A DNA stretch of 64,000 nt. Source: Delphinapterus leucas. Its lineage: Eukaryota > Chordata > Mammalia > Artiodactyla > Monodontidae. The notes under the pieces are model-generated. The model saw only the letters and a list, made by a program, of their open reading frames with translations, made no database searches and was not told where the DNA came from. Made by a program: the position numbers and the translations under genes. The stretch covers positions 89,884,182 through 89,948,181 of the forward strand of contig NW_022098076.1 of NCBI RefSeq assembly GCF_002288925.2, written 5' to 3'. Shown here piece after piece: positions 45,751 to 56,030 of this stretch. Within the stretch, counting starts at the first letter, position 1, and each line of letters opens with the position of its first letter.

Positions 45751-46739
45751 AGCTGACAGTAGATAATCTGGCATGATAAGAAAAGTGTTCAATCTCTGAG
45801 CACTTTTCTAGAGACAGGCTAAAAAATTTACTTTTGCAGTTTTCAGAAATCCATGCAAAAGGGAAAGGATCAGCTCCATGATCAAAGAGGCCATAAGATG
45901 TACCTTAGGGTGAAGTCGTTTATAGTTCATTGTGGAGCAAACCCTTCCATATGATGTTTTATAACCTTCATCAGTTTTGAGTCCCTCCTACACTTTATCT
46001 AATAATTCCACTGTTCTCTCTTTCCATGACCCTTACGTCCTATCATTTCTCTCTTATTTTCCATCTCGCTATTCTTTGGGAGAGATTTCTTTGACTTTAT
46101 TTTTTTAGTCCCTAAAAGGTGTTCTTGTTTTGCAAGTTTTTCTTTTCCACGTCATCTTGTTCTTGGTGTATGAACTCAAAATTTAAATCTCCTTATTAAT
46201 TGGAGTATTGTACTTAGTTTTCATTTTGTAACCTGAATTACCCTGTTTCTTCTGGGATCTATTTTTTTATTCCTTGGCCCAGGCCTTTCTCAGTTGAGGG
46301 TCTAGATCTCCTTATCTTCTGGTGAATCTTGGTTCTCTGTTTAAGCTTGTGAAAAAAGCTGGGTCTCTGGTATTGGTTCTCTCTGCTGATGGTCTATGTG
46401 GTTACAGTATCAATTATTTTAGAAATCAGACTGCAGGAATTTTGCCTGGGTATCTACAGGTCGCCTATTCTATGAAAGGGGGAGTAGGGGTGCTAAGTAA
46501 ACCTCTCAGAACATCGATAACCCCGCTGCACCCCCCTTAACATGCTCCAGGGAGTGTCTTTTCATCAGTCAGTGCATTTCCACCTGACAAGTAGTATCTG
46601 ACTCTCCATTAAATAATCCATGACTTCTCGATTCGCCTTTGCCAACTTCATATAGTCAGATTCCTTCTCTAATAATAGAGCTAAATGGGCTACAAATTAA
46701 CACAGCCTTATAGTATTTTTAATATTTGCAAAAGCTACT
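45751..46739. other. Unassigned A/T-rich sequence, possibly old L1
   Basis: T-rich plus strand, as in reversed L1, but no decisive phrase before about 46740. Confidence 0.4.
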
Positions 46740-47796
46740 TCCCCTCATCATACTTCCACTTCCAAATATATAAAATTTATCCTGATCGCTTTATTCTTCC
46801 AAATTAACTTTGGAATTGTTTTGGCGAGTTTCTGCAAACATATGACAGAGACTTTGTTTGGAATTATTTTAATGATGTAAAGTTTTGGGAAATTCTGTCA
46901 TCAAAACAGTTAGTCTTATCCAGGACACGTTATATAACATAGTGTTATTGTACATTTCTTGGTAAGAGTAATAATAATATTTATATTAATAATTATTCTA
47001 TTTTCTTAGTGGTTATAGAGACTATAAAGTCTTGATTTTTATTTATTACTTTCCTATTTAGCCACTGAATTCTATCAAAAATCTACATATTACTTTGATA
47101 ATCTGAGAGTGTTTGTATATAATCATATTGGCTGTAAATAATTATACTTTCATCTTCTTCATATCGAGTGTATGTTCTTTATTTCTATCCTATGTCCAGA
47201 GCCTCTAAAATAACATTGGAATATAATGTGGTAATAGAGGTTCTCGTTTCTCACTTTGTTTTGCTGTGATTTCTCATTATTCCTTGATTACTCTTGGCAG
47301 AGACGTTTATTGCCTTTGCAAATAAATCACTTTTTGTTTTACTTATTAATCCCACCACTTTTCTAATTTATTAATTTCTGTTTTTATCGAATTCACATTC
47401 TTTCTAATTCCCTGGAATAAGTGATTATTTATGTATTTATTTTCTTTTGTATCTGGTAATGAAATAATTTAGTTTTAAAAATCAACCTCTCCAGATACGT
47501 CTGACAGCCTTAGTACCGTCCTCATTTTTATGATTTTCTAAATAATCTGAAATAATATTTGGTGGCATATTCATTATTTGTGAGTGCTTTTACTTTATTT
47601 GTAATATCTAAGTAATTATTCTTTGTAAGCATGATAAATTTTGAATTTTAGAAGACTGTCAGCAAATACTTTTTGCTTTGGGGTGTTTATAAAGCCAAGT
47701 TTATGCTCACTTTTGTAAATGTTTCATGAACGCTGGAAAGTAAATAGTCCCATAGATGCGAGCTTGATCTTTACATTTAATTCCTACTATTATCAT

Positions 47797-48290
47797 TGGG
47801 ATACGCTGAGTAATGGCTCCCAAAGATATTCACGTCCTAACCCCTGGAACCTGAGAATATTACTTTATATGACAAAAGAGATTTTGCAAGTGTGATTAAG
47901 TTAAGAATCTCGAGATGGGGAGATTATCTTGAATTATCTAGGTAGGCCTTAACTGCAATCACAGTATCGTTATAAGAGGGAGACAGGAAGAGATTCAAAA
48001 CAGAAGAGGAAGGCAAAGTGATGAGTGAAGAAGGATGCTGTGCTGCTGGCTTTGAAGTTGGAGGAAAGCGTCACAAGCCTAGGGAAGCAGCTCCAGAGCT
48101 GGAACAGGCAAGGAATCAGATTCTTCTCCCGGGACCTCCAGAGGGAGTACAGCTCTCCTGACACCTTAATGTCAGCAGTGAACCTGATTACCGCCTCTGA
48201 CCTCCAGAACTGTGAGAGAGTAAATGCGTGCTCTTTTAAAGCACCAAGTCTGTGGAAGTTTCTTAACAGCAGCCACAGGCAATGAATACA
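47797..48290 (+). mobile_element. MaLR-type solo LTR with 5-bp TSD
   Basis: A 494-bp LTR beginning TGGGATACGCTG and ending GAATACA. The duplication ATCAT is at 47792-47796 and 48291-48295. Diagnostic phrases: 'taatggctcccaaagatatt' near 47812, 'acaaaagagattttgcaagt' near 47872, 'gagatggggagattatcttg' near 47912, 'ctccagaactgtgagagagt' near 48202. A similar LTR is at 62680-63100. Confidence 0.9.
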
Positions 48291-48511
48291 ATCATTTCCC
48301 TTGATCTATCATAGAGTGATGGTATTGATAATTCTCCCCAATGATTATATTTGTGATCATTCCTTCTTGACTTTTAAAGTATTCATTTACAAATGCCAAT
48401 ACTACGTTTATCAGTACATGAAGGCTAATGACTGTTGCCAGTATTGTTACCTTTCCCAACATAACACGACTTATTGGAAATCTAAGGCTTCTTGATTAAT
48501 GTCATATTTTC

Positions 48512-49195
48512 TCATATAAATTTTTTTAAGTAGAACTATGATTGGCTTACAATATTAAAGGAGTTTCAGGTGTGCAACACAGTGATTCAATATTTTTATA
48601 CATTACAAATGATCGCCACTATGTCTAGTTACCATCTATTACTATACAGTTATTACAATGTTATTGACTGTATTTCCCATGTTGTACATTATATCCCTGT
48701 GACTTAGTCATTTTATAACTGGAAGTTTGTACCTCTTAATCTCCCTCATCCAGTTCACTCCTCCCCCCCACCCCTCCCCTCTGGCAACCACTTCCTTGTT
48801 CTCTGTATCTATGAGTGTGTTTCTGTTTTGTTATGTTTGTTCATTTGTTTTGTTTTTTAGATGCCACATATAGGTGAGATCATACAATATTTGTCTTTCT
48901 TGGTCTGACTTATTTCACTTAGCATAATACCCTCTAGATCCATCCATGTTGTTGAAAATGGCAAGATTTTGTTCCATTTTTAATGGCTGAGTAGTATTCC
49001 ATTGTGCATTGTGTGTGTATATATATATATGTATATATATGTGTATATGTATATATACCATATCTTCTTTATCCAGTCATCTATCAATGAGCACTTAGGT
49101 TGCTGCCATATCTTGGCTCTGTAAGTAATGTTGCAATGAACATAGAGGTGAATATACCTCTTTGAATTAGTGGTTTTATTTTCTTGATGTTGAAA
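48512..49195 (-). mobile_element. L1 3' end and ORF2 C-terminus, reverse, inside older L1
   Basis: Antisense L1 of a younger type than its surroundings: 'ggtgtgcaacacagtgattc' near 48571, 'ctggcaaccacttccttgtt' near 48781, 'atttcacttagcataatacc' near 48913, 'ggctgagtagtattccattg' near 48984 and 'atgttgcaatgaacatagag' near 49128. A TA/TG microsatellite lies inside it at 49009-49060. Non-coding. Confidence 0.9.
49009..49060. repeat. TA/TG microsatellite
   Basis: Alternating TG, TA and GTATAT steps inside the L1. It probably grew from the short alternating tract normally present at this place in L1. Confidence 0.85.
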
Positions 49196-49556
49196 TTGTC
49201 ATCCTTCCTTTCTGCTATGTAAGCTAGCCTCACTCTCTCTTTGCCTTGTCCTTTATTTTAAATTGCAAAAGAGCTCTCCTTCATGTCTATCTCTTGTATC
49301 ATGTAGTCAAGACTTGTAGTCAAGACATGTAGTCACAAGACTTTTCTTTGAAACAATAGAGTTAAAACTTTCAATATTTATTATCATAACTGAAATCTTT
49401 GACCCTATGTCTCTCACCTTGCTTTATTGCAGCTTCCTTTTTCATTTTGCAATACTTTTAACTTTAAAAGTATTAAAAGTATGGATACTTTTAATTGTTT
49501 TTCAAATATCTGTTTAAATGTATAATCCCCTAATTATCTAAGTCAAGAATAAAGCA

Positions 49557-49761
49557 GGGCTTCCCTGGTGGCACAGTGGTTGAGGGTCCGCCTGCCGATG
49601 CAGGGGACACGGGTTCGCGCCCCGGTCCGGGAAGATCCCACATGTCGCGGAGCAGCTGGGCCCGTGAGCCACGGCCGCTGAGCCTGCGCGTCCGAAGCCT
49701 GTGCTCCGCAACGGGAGAGGCCACAACAGTGAGAGGCCCGCGTACCGCAAAAAAAAAAAAA
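49557..49761 (+). mobile_element. CHR-2-type SINE with 12-bp TSD
   Basis: Well-preserved copy: GGGCTTCCCTGGTGGCACAG, 'cgggttcgcgccccggtccg' B-box region, body rich in CpG, poly(A) tail. The duplication AAGAATAAAGCA is perfect at 49545-49556 and 49762-49773. The number of CpG pairs kept suggests it is among the younger copies here. Confidence 0.96.
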
Positions 49762-49974
49762 AAGAATAAAGCAATTACCTTGGCTCCTTCTTACATAAGA
49801 CAACATTTATTAACCTTGATCTTTTCCTACACTCTCAATTATTTCCTAGTCTTTGTTAAATTAATTTTGCATTATCAATCTAGACTGAATTATATTACCA
49901 TTGCTAATTTTAGTAATTCAAATTAAAAACTGTTTTTGTTTTTCTTCTCTTTTGTGGCCATTTTTACATAACTC

Positions 49975-50125
49975 ATTTTTTTCATTCAACAAATACCTAC
50001 TGAGGACCTACTATGTGCCAGGCACTGAGCAAAGAGCTGTAGAAAAGCGTGATCAGGATGCACACGCCCCTGCCTGGTCCTCAGGGACCGTGGTGCTGTG
50101 CGATCTTCGTGTTCAACCACTGCAG
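49975..50125 (-). repeat. L2 3'-end fragment, reverse orientation
   Basis: 'tttcattcaacaaataccta' near 49979 and 'ctatgtgccaggcactgagc' near 50011 are the reversed L2 3' end. It meets an L2 piece of the opposite orientation. Confidence 0.8.
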
Positions 50126-50560
50126 CCCTCACCCCACCCTGCACTCTAACCTCACTGGACGTGGTTTGGACCTTCAGAACCACCATGCCCTCTCTGGCTC
50201 CTATGATGTCGGGCTTGCTCTTCACTGGGGTCAGTGTTCTTTCTTCCTGCTGTTCTTTAGCGTAAATCCTCTTCATCCACAGGTTCAAGCCAGACTTTAC
50301 TTTCTCCAAGAAAAGCCGTCCTGTGACCCTGGGCCAGACCTCCCACTTGTATCCTGTGTCCCTCACCAAGACACCATGTCCCCACATCACCATGCCACCT
50401 GTCCTGCTGGTATGTGTTTGCCTGTTTATCTCCTCTGAACCTCTGGGCTGTGGGCTCCACATAAACCTGTTTGGCTTTGTTCAAAGTTTTATTTATTATC
50501 AGTGTGCCTGAAACCTTGTAGCCATTCACTAAATATTTATTAACTAACAGAGTAAATAAA
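50126..50560 (+). repeat. L2 3'-end fragment, sense orientation
   Basis: Sense L2 order: 'ccatgccctctctggctcct' near 50183, 'gtcctgtgaccctgggccag' near 50318, 'gcctgtttatctcctctgaa' near 50420, 'gggctccacataaacctgtt' near 50452 and 'ccattcactaaatatttatt' near 50522. Together with 49975-50125 it forms a tail-side inverted arrangement. Confidence 0.72.
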
Positions 50561-50564
50561 GTGT

Positions 50565-51118
50565 TTGTTTAAAAAAATAATTGTTAAGCAACCTAAGTGT
50601 CCATCGACAGATGAACAGATAAAGAGAATGTGGCATATATACACAATGGAATATTACTCAGTCATAAAAAAGAATGAAATAAAGCCATCTGCAGCAACAT
50701 GGATGGACTTAGAAGTTATCATACTAGGTGAAGTAAGCCAGACAGAGACATGATATCACTTATATGTGGACTCTAAAAGAAAAGAAAAAATGCAAATGAC
50801 CTTATTTCCAAAGCATAAGGAGACTCACAGACACAGAACACGAATTTATGGTTACCGAAGGGGAAAGGGGGCTGGGGGGAGGGATAAGTTAGGAGACTGG
50901 GATTAACAGATACACAATACTATGTATAAAATAGATAACCAGCAAGGACCTGCTACCTAGCTCAGGGAACTCTACTCGATATTATGTAATAACCTATAAG
51001 GGAAAAGAATCTAAAGGAAGAATATATATGTACAACTGAATCACTGTGCTGTACATCTGAAACTTGGACGATATTGTAAATCAACTAGACTTCAAGAAAA
51101 AATTAAAAAACATAAAAA
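50565..51118 (+). mobile_element. L1 3' end with ORF2 C-terminal remnant
   Basis: Sense L1. The open frame 50565-50753 gives the familiar ORF2 C-terminal motif MWHIYTMEYYSVIKKNE at about residues 23-39, then the 3' UTR follows ('actgggattaacagatacac' near 50898, 'gtaaatcaactagacttcaa' near 51076) and ends in an A-rich tail. Strongly 5'-truncated. Confidence 0.93.
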
Positions 51119-51195
51119 TAGTCCCTCCAAACTGCAGGTCCAGTGGGGGCCTTCATTTTCAAAGCTGTAAGATGCTTTTATTTTCAAGGTATCTT

Positions 51196-51398
51196 TTTTT
51201 TTTTTTTGTGGTACACCGGCCTCTCACTGCTGTGGCCTCTCGTTGCGGAGCACAGGCTCCGGACGCGCAGGCTCAGCGGCCATGGCTCACGGGCCCAGCC
51301 GCTCCGTGGCATGTGGGATCTTCCCGGACCAGAGCACGAACCCGTGTCCCTTGCATCGGCAGGCAGACTCTCAACCACTGCGCCACGAGGGAAGCCCC
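51196..51398 (-). mobile_element. CHR-2-type SINE, reverse, with 11-bp TSD
   Basis: Poly(T) at the left, head ending 'ctgcgccacgagggaagccc' at the right. The duplication CAAGGTATCTT is perfect at 51185-51195 and 51399-51409. It is opposite in orientation to the SINE at 49557-49761 about 1.4 kb away, and the two bodies agree over roughly nine bases in ten by eye. Confidence 0.95.
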
Positions 51399-51409
51399 CA
51401 AGGTATCTT

Positions 51410-52334
51410 AATGCGAAGTGGAAGAGAACTTATCAGGCCTGGTCAGGTAGTTCTACGTGAACCACGAAATCTCTGTCCCCGTTTACAGGGAAGGAAGAGG
51501 AATCTGCAGAGGGTCCCTCAAATCCCTTGGCTGTGGCAGCACCAGAGTGAGGGCCAGCACCTCCTGACTTAGCCCAGGACTGACATGGAAAACCTCACAC
51601 GTGTCTTTCCGCCACCCTTGTGCCACCCTTTCTCCACCTTGGTCTCCCGCCCTGTCTGTTACATTGGTGTTTCTCTTGGTTGATGTTTCTTATCTCATGG
51701 CTTCTGTGGTCCAGAGTTAGGAGACAGTTCACACCAGGTGTGGTTCGTATTTGTTCTCTGGGACCTGAACTCACACACGAAGGACCTGGCAGGCCCCGAG
51801 CTCTGGAGCAGTGCGCTGTGTCCCTGGGTTCCCTCCGGGCAGAATGTGAGGGGCGGGAGGCAGGATGGCAGGGGTCGAGTGAACAAGGGGGTCCCAGGAC
51901 CAATTAGGTAGCCATCAGGCTCTGATGCTCTTTCTGGACGCTGGGAGGATTGTGTGAGCTGGGGCTGCACCCGGGATCAGTGGGAGCCTTGGGCGGATGG
52001 AAGGGGTAGTGAAGCATTCACAGCAGTGTCCGCAGGGAAAGGGGTGTCACCTGTCCCCCAGCCACAGTGAGAGGAGTAGCCACCCTTTGGATGTTGGATG
52101 CTCTCATGTGTCCACCTTTCATAAAGCACAGGGGCCTGGTGTGTCATTGTCAGGAAGAAAATGAAGACAACACCACCCCCAGTTGGGAGTCTCTGGATGG
52201 ATAGGAAAGGCCAACCTGAATTCTCCGCATCTCAGCATCCGGGCAGCAGGATGGTGCAACCTCTCCGTTGTCCCAGCTGCAGCCGCAAAGCCAGCGCACA
52301 GCCTTGAAGTCACGCCAAGCAGCTTGGCCATTCA
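51410..52334. other. Unassigned, moderately GC-rich sequence
   Basis: No repeat or gene recognised. Plus and minus open frames of similar length overlap at 51595-51970, as expected from composition. Confidence 0.45.
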
Positions 52335-52475
52335 CCACGAGGCAAACTCAGGCAGGTGATACACCTGTCTCAGTTCCTGCTTCTGGAAAGTCCAGAAAAT
52401 ACATCATGGGATTACCGGAGGGTTAAATAAGATAACAACATAAGGCACCTGACACAGGAATTGCTCCTGAACAGG
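52335..52475 (+). repeat. MIR fragment
   Basis: 'tgtctcagttcctgcttctg' near 52366, 'ggagggttaaataagataac' near 52418 and 'aaggcacctgacacaggaat' near 52442 follow the MIR core and 3' half in sense. Confidence 0.75.
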
Positions 52476-53519
52476 GGATGGTTCCCAGTTCCACCCTGTG
52501 CCACCCAGGCTGAGCCCTCGCTGACCCCAGAACACACAGAGGCCGAATGATTTGCAGTAGATCAAAGAGATCAGCCGCAGTTAAGCTTCAATTTCTAAAC
52601 CTTTTGAACAGGAAACCCGAGCCGAGAGGACGTTTGAATTGGCTCATCGCAAAAAAAACAACATTTGCTCAAGGTTAGCTCCTGCGTTATGAATTTTTAA
52701 CCTCACATAAATCAAACTGTAAACATGGACAAAGGCTGAACTTCCTGTGTCAGGACCAAAATAGAAGCCCCCTCCGTCTCTTAAACAATTCTGATGATGT
52801 TTCCATAGCCAAATCGTGCTGAGATGAATAGCTGGAATATTTATATTTAGGTCCTAAAGGATAATATAAAAGAAAGGGAAATAGTCTATCTTTGCAGCAT
52901 TGGAGTCATGCCATCGTTTCCACTTGCAAAGACAACTCAAAGACCAGGCCGTGTGTGGGGTGGGGCAGGGTTTTGCTCCTCCACATTCATTGCTTTTCCC
53001 CAAAGCTGTTGTGGACAGGTCCCCACCACTGAATGATTAATAGCAAGCCCCCAGGGGACTCAGTCCTTAGCAAGGTTTAAGGTGGATCCCTTTGTGAAAG
53101 CGTTATACTGAGAAACATACACAGTTTAAAAGATCCATCCGACAGAATCTTATTAACTGCAGAGGACAATACTGTAATTAAATAGTGCTTCCATTAAGTT
53201 GACAAATGCATCTCTAGCAACTCCTATGAGTTACAAACTTAGAAGAACATAGAAAGAGTTTTAAAATGACATATATAAAAACAAGCAAGAGATTTTTCTT
53301 TTCAATCTAGCAGAAAAGGAAGATATGAAAGCACCTGATTTACTGGAAAGCAGAAAGAAGCACGAGCGTGAAAACTTTACAAGCAAATGTTACAGACTTC
53401 TAGAAGCAGGCAAGCCGTCACCACAAAAGGTGGAGCTGGAGATGACGTTTAAAGGACAATAAAGGTTTTCATAGGAAAAATGGAGCTGCAGAGGCCAAGA
53501 AAATTGTGGCTAGGCTAAT
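52476..53519. other. Unassigned sequence
   Basis: About 1 kb; no repeat or gene recognised with confidence. Confidence 0.45.
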
Positions 53520-53690
53520 GTGAAACTGGCAATAGAGTGTGAGGTGAAAGTATGTGATAAGAGGCTGGAAAAATAGATTGGAAGCCAGGACGGAAGCAGC
53601 TTGGGTTTCAGACTCAAGTTAGAGCCTTATGGGAAAGCGGAGGCTTTTAAAGGCATTTAACGAGAAGGTTGATATGATATCAGAGATGTG
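53520..53690 (-). repeat. L2-like fragment, reverse orientation
   Basis: 'gttagagccttatgggaaag' near 53618 and 'aacgagaaggttgatatgat' near 53660 recall the reversed L2-associated region upstream of its 3' end. It precedes a second such copy that begins anew at 53697. Confidence 0.5.
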
Positions 53691-53694
53691 AAGA

Positions 53695-54640
53695 GTCATT
53701 CATTTATTCACTTACTTCACAAATATTTACTGAGATCCTCAACAAGTGACAAAGTCGTGGGAAACAAAACTCACAGGACCCTGGCCCCGTGGACCTTACA
53801 GTCTCGTGGGGTGACAAGCATTAACGAATAAACCCATAAGTTCATGTATAACTAGAAGCAGAAGTGAGCACGGGATGAGAAGGTACAGGGGTAGTGTCCA
53901 AGGATAGAAAGGAGCCCTGAGTTATCCTGAGGTCAGTGGGGTGGGGAAGAAGGCATCCATCGTGAAGAACTGACGTCACACTGAGTCCTTAGGGATCCAC
54001 AGGAGTTGGAGAATGGCGTATGTGTTCGGGTGGGGCTGCAACTCTAGTTGGGAACGTTCCAAGTACTAAGAGTGAAGACCCTCTGGCAGATGAAGAGGTT
54101 GGAATATTCAAGAAATCAAAAGAAAAGAGACTAGCATACATGGTGATTCTGGAGTGATGGGGGTGTCTACAGGGCCCTGCAGGGCACACTGAGGTTTTAA
54201 ATAAGTGCAACAGGAAGCCACTAAGTGTGTGGAAGGATAGAGTCTGGTTTGTTCTATAAGGTACTCGGGCTTTGCCTGGAGAGTAGATCACAGGGGCACA
54301 AATTTGAAAGCCATTGTCATGGTCCAAAAAGACAAGTGGGCGGTGCTGGTGGACGGGGAGAGAACGGGACAGTTTGAGACCTGCTTCAAAGGCAGAACTG
54401 ACAGCCCACGTTGATGGGCTGGGTGTTGGGAGCTGAAGAAGAGGAAAGAGTCCAAGTTAGCTCCATGCCCTGATTTGAGTAACTGAGAGGAAGGTGGCAA
54501 CAATTCCCAGAGATGGAGAAGCCTAAAGTAATTTTAACATTTAGGGGGCAGGGGAAACAGATCAAGAAATTAGCCTGGGATTTGGGAAGGCTGAAAGCCT
54601 ATGAGGCATCCAGTATCAAGTTCAAGTAAACCATTCAAAA
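53695..54640 (-). repeat. Long decayed L2 copy, reverse orientation
   Basis: Begins with the reversed L2 end ('cattcatttattcacttact' near 53698, 'gaccttacagtctcgtgggg' near 53793) and continues through 'agtgcaacaggaagccacta' near 54205, 'gccattgtcatggtccaaaa' near 54311, 'gagtccaagttagctccatg' near 54448 and 'gaggcatccagtatcaagtt' near 54603, the order of the longer L2 consensus read backwards. Stops in all frames. Confidence 0.6.
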
Positions 54641-55065
54641 TACAGAAGAGGAGCTAAGAAAACAAATCAGTCATCTGGGAGGAGGGCAGAGAAGAGACGG
54701 CAGCTGATACAGGGCAGTTTTCCATCTCTGCTTCCCGTGTCCGGGCTGTGCCCCAGCTGGCCACACCAGGAAACCCAAAGGTTGTCACCTGCCCAGCCTA
54801 TCACAAAGCTCCCCAGACACATCAACTTTAACCTGTGGTCCAGGTTCGCCAGCACCTTCGCCTCCCACAGAAGGACCTAGAACTTCAGGAAGAAAACCAG
54901 CAAGCTCTTGGTCTCGCTTCCCTTTGCAGTGGGTTATCCTCCCCCAAACCCGGGCCCCCAGGCAAACGCTGACTTACTTTCTGTCGCTGTATCTTAGCTG
55001 TTGCCTCTTTCACTCCTGAGTTCTTTTGACATGACTATAATAACCTGTGACCGTTTCCTACTTCT
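54641..55065. other. Unassigned sequence
   Basis: No repeat or gene recognised before the TG run. Confidence 0.4.
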
Positions 55066-55082
55066 TGTGTGTGTGTGTGTGT
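55066..55082 (+). repeat. (TG)n microsatellite
   Basis: A pure TG run next to the 3' end of a reversed SINE; it may have grown from the SINE tail. Confidence 0.9.
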
Positions 55083-55370
55083 ATTAGCTGCACTGGGTCT
55101 TCATTGCTGCGTGTGGGCTTCCTCTAGTCGTGGCGACCGGGGGCTACTCTTCGTTGTGGTGCACGGGCTTCTCACTGCGGTGGCTTCTCTTGTTGAGGAG
55201 CACAGGCTCCAGGCGTACGGGCCTCAGTAGTTGCGGTGCGTGGGCTCAGTATTTGGGGCTTGTGGGCTTAGTTGCTCTGTGGCATGTGGGATCTTCCCAG
55301 ACCAGGGATAGAAACCTTGTCCCCTGCATTGGCAGGCGGATTCTCAACCACTGTGCTACCAGGGAAGTCC
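55083..55370 (-). mobile_element. CHR-1-type SINE, reverse orientation
   Basis: Reverse copy with 'tgcactgggtcttcattgct' at the left and 'ctgtgctaccagggaagtcc' head at the right. It is more diverged than the CHR-2 copies and its tail is replaced by TG repeats. The flanks gaccgtttccta and gatggtttcctt resemble each other loosely, so the target-site duplication is only probable. Confidence 0.9.
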
Positions 55371-55569
55371 GATGGTTTCCTTACTTGATGTTATGACAAG
55401 TTCTAGACTCATCCTGCATTTTTCTAGCCCCAGAGTCTGTTTGGATTCCCAGGATTTACCACAGTTTATTCCACTGGTCACCTATTCGTGAAATTTATGA
55501 TTTCTGGTCTTCTTTTATTGCTAACAGGATTACAGTCGTCTCTTTCTCATCTGTCTTTTTGTATTTTTG

Positions 55570-56030
55570 AGTACTTAGTACGCTCCAGGCCTTAATGATA
55601 CAGCAGTGAAAAAAAAAAAAAAAGAACCCAAATCCCTGCCCCCAGTGAGCTGACAATCCACGGGGGAAGAAAGGCAACCAATAAGGATGGAATCTCCTGG
55701 GTTACGGTAAGGGCGACGGGAAAAGCAAGGCAGCGGCGTAGAGGAGAATGGAGAGCGTGGGATGGGAGGTTTCTAGTCTCCGCAGGCCTCTGTGTCAGCT
55801 GAGGTAAGGCGTCGCCGATAATATGACAATTCAGAGAAACCAGGAGGAAGTGCGGCGTGAGCCACAAAGGCAGGTGGTGGAAGAGCATTCCAGGAAGAGG
55901 GGGAACAGCAACTGCAAAGCGGAGCACACCTGGTAAAGGAAAATCAAGAGGCTAGTGAGGCTGGGACACGGTGAGTGAGGGCATACGTGGCAGGAGATGA
56001 GGCCAGAGACGTGGCTGTGGACTGAGCACG
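55570..56030 (-). repeat. L2 fragment, reverse orientation
   Basis: 'gagtacttagtacgctccag' near 55569, 'gatacagcagtgaaaaaaaa' near 55597, 'aagagcattccaggaagagg' near 55881 and 'ggcaggagatgaggccagag' near 55990 give the reversed L2 order. An A run has expanded inside it at about 55608-55623. Confidence 0.75.

Larger units (their letters stand above)
46740..49970 (-). mobile_element. Old L1M ORF2 frame in reverse, broken by three later insertions
   Basis: Pieces at 46740-47796, 48296-48511, 49196-49556 and 49774-49970 read in antisense L1 order, moving from the reverse-transcriptase end on the left towards the endonuclease side on the right. Examples are 'tggaattgttttggcgagtt' near 46811, 'atggtattgataattctccc' near 48319 and 'gaaatctttgaccctatgtc' near 49392. 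The copy is old and internally shortened. Insertions at 47797-48290, 48512-49195 and 49557-49761 split it. Confidence 0.62.

Noticed and set aside
50565..50753. Possible small gene with MWHIYTMEYY motif
   Set aside because: This is the C-terminal end of L1 ORF2 in a truncated copy.
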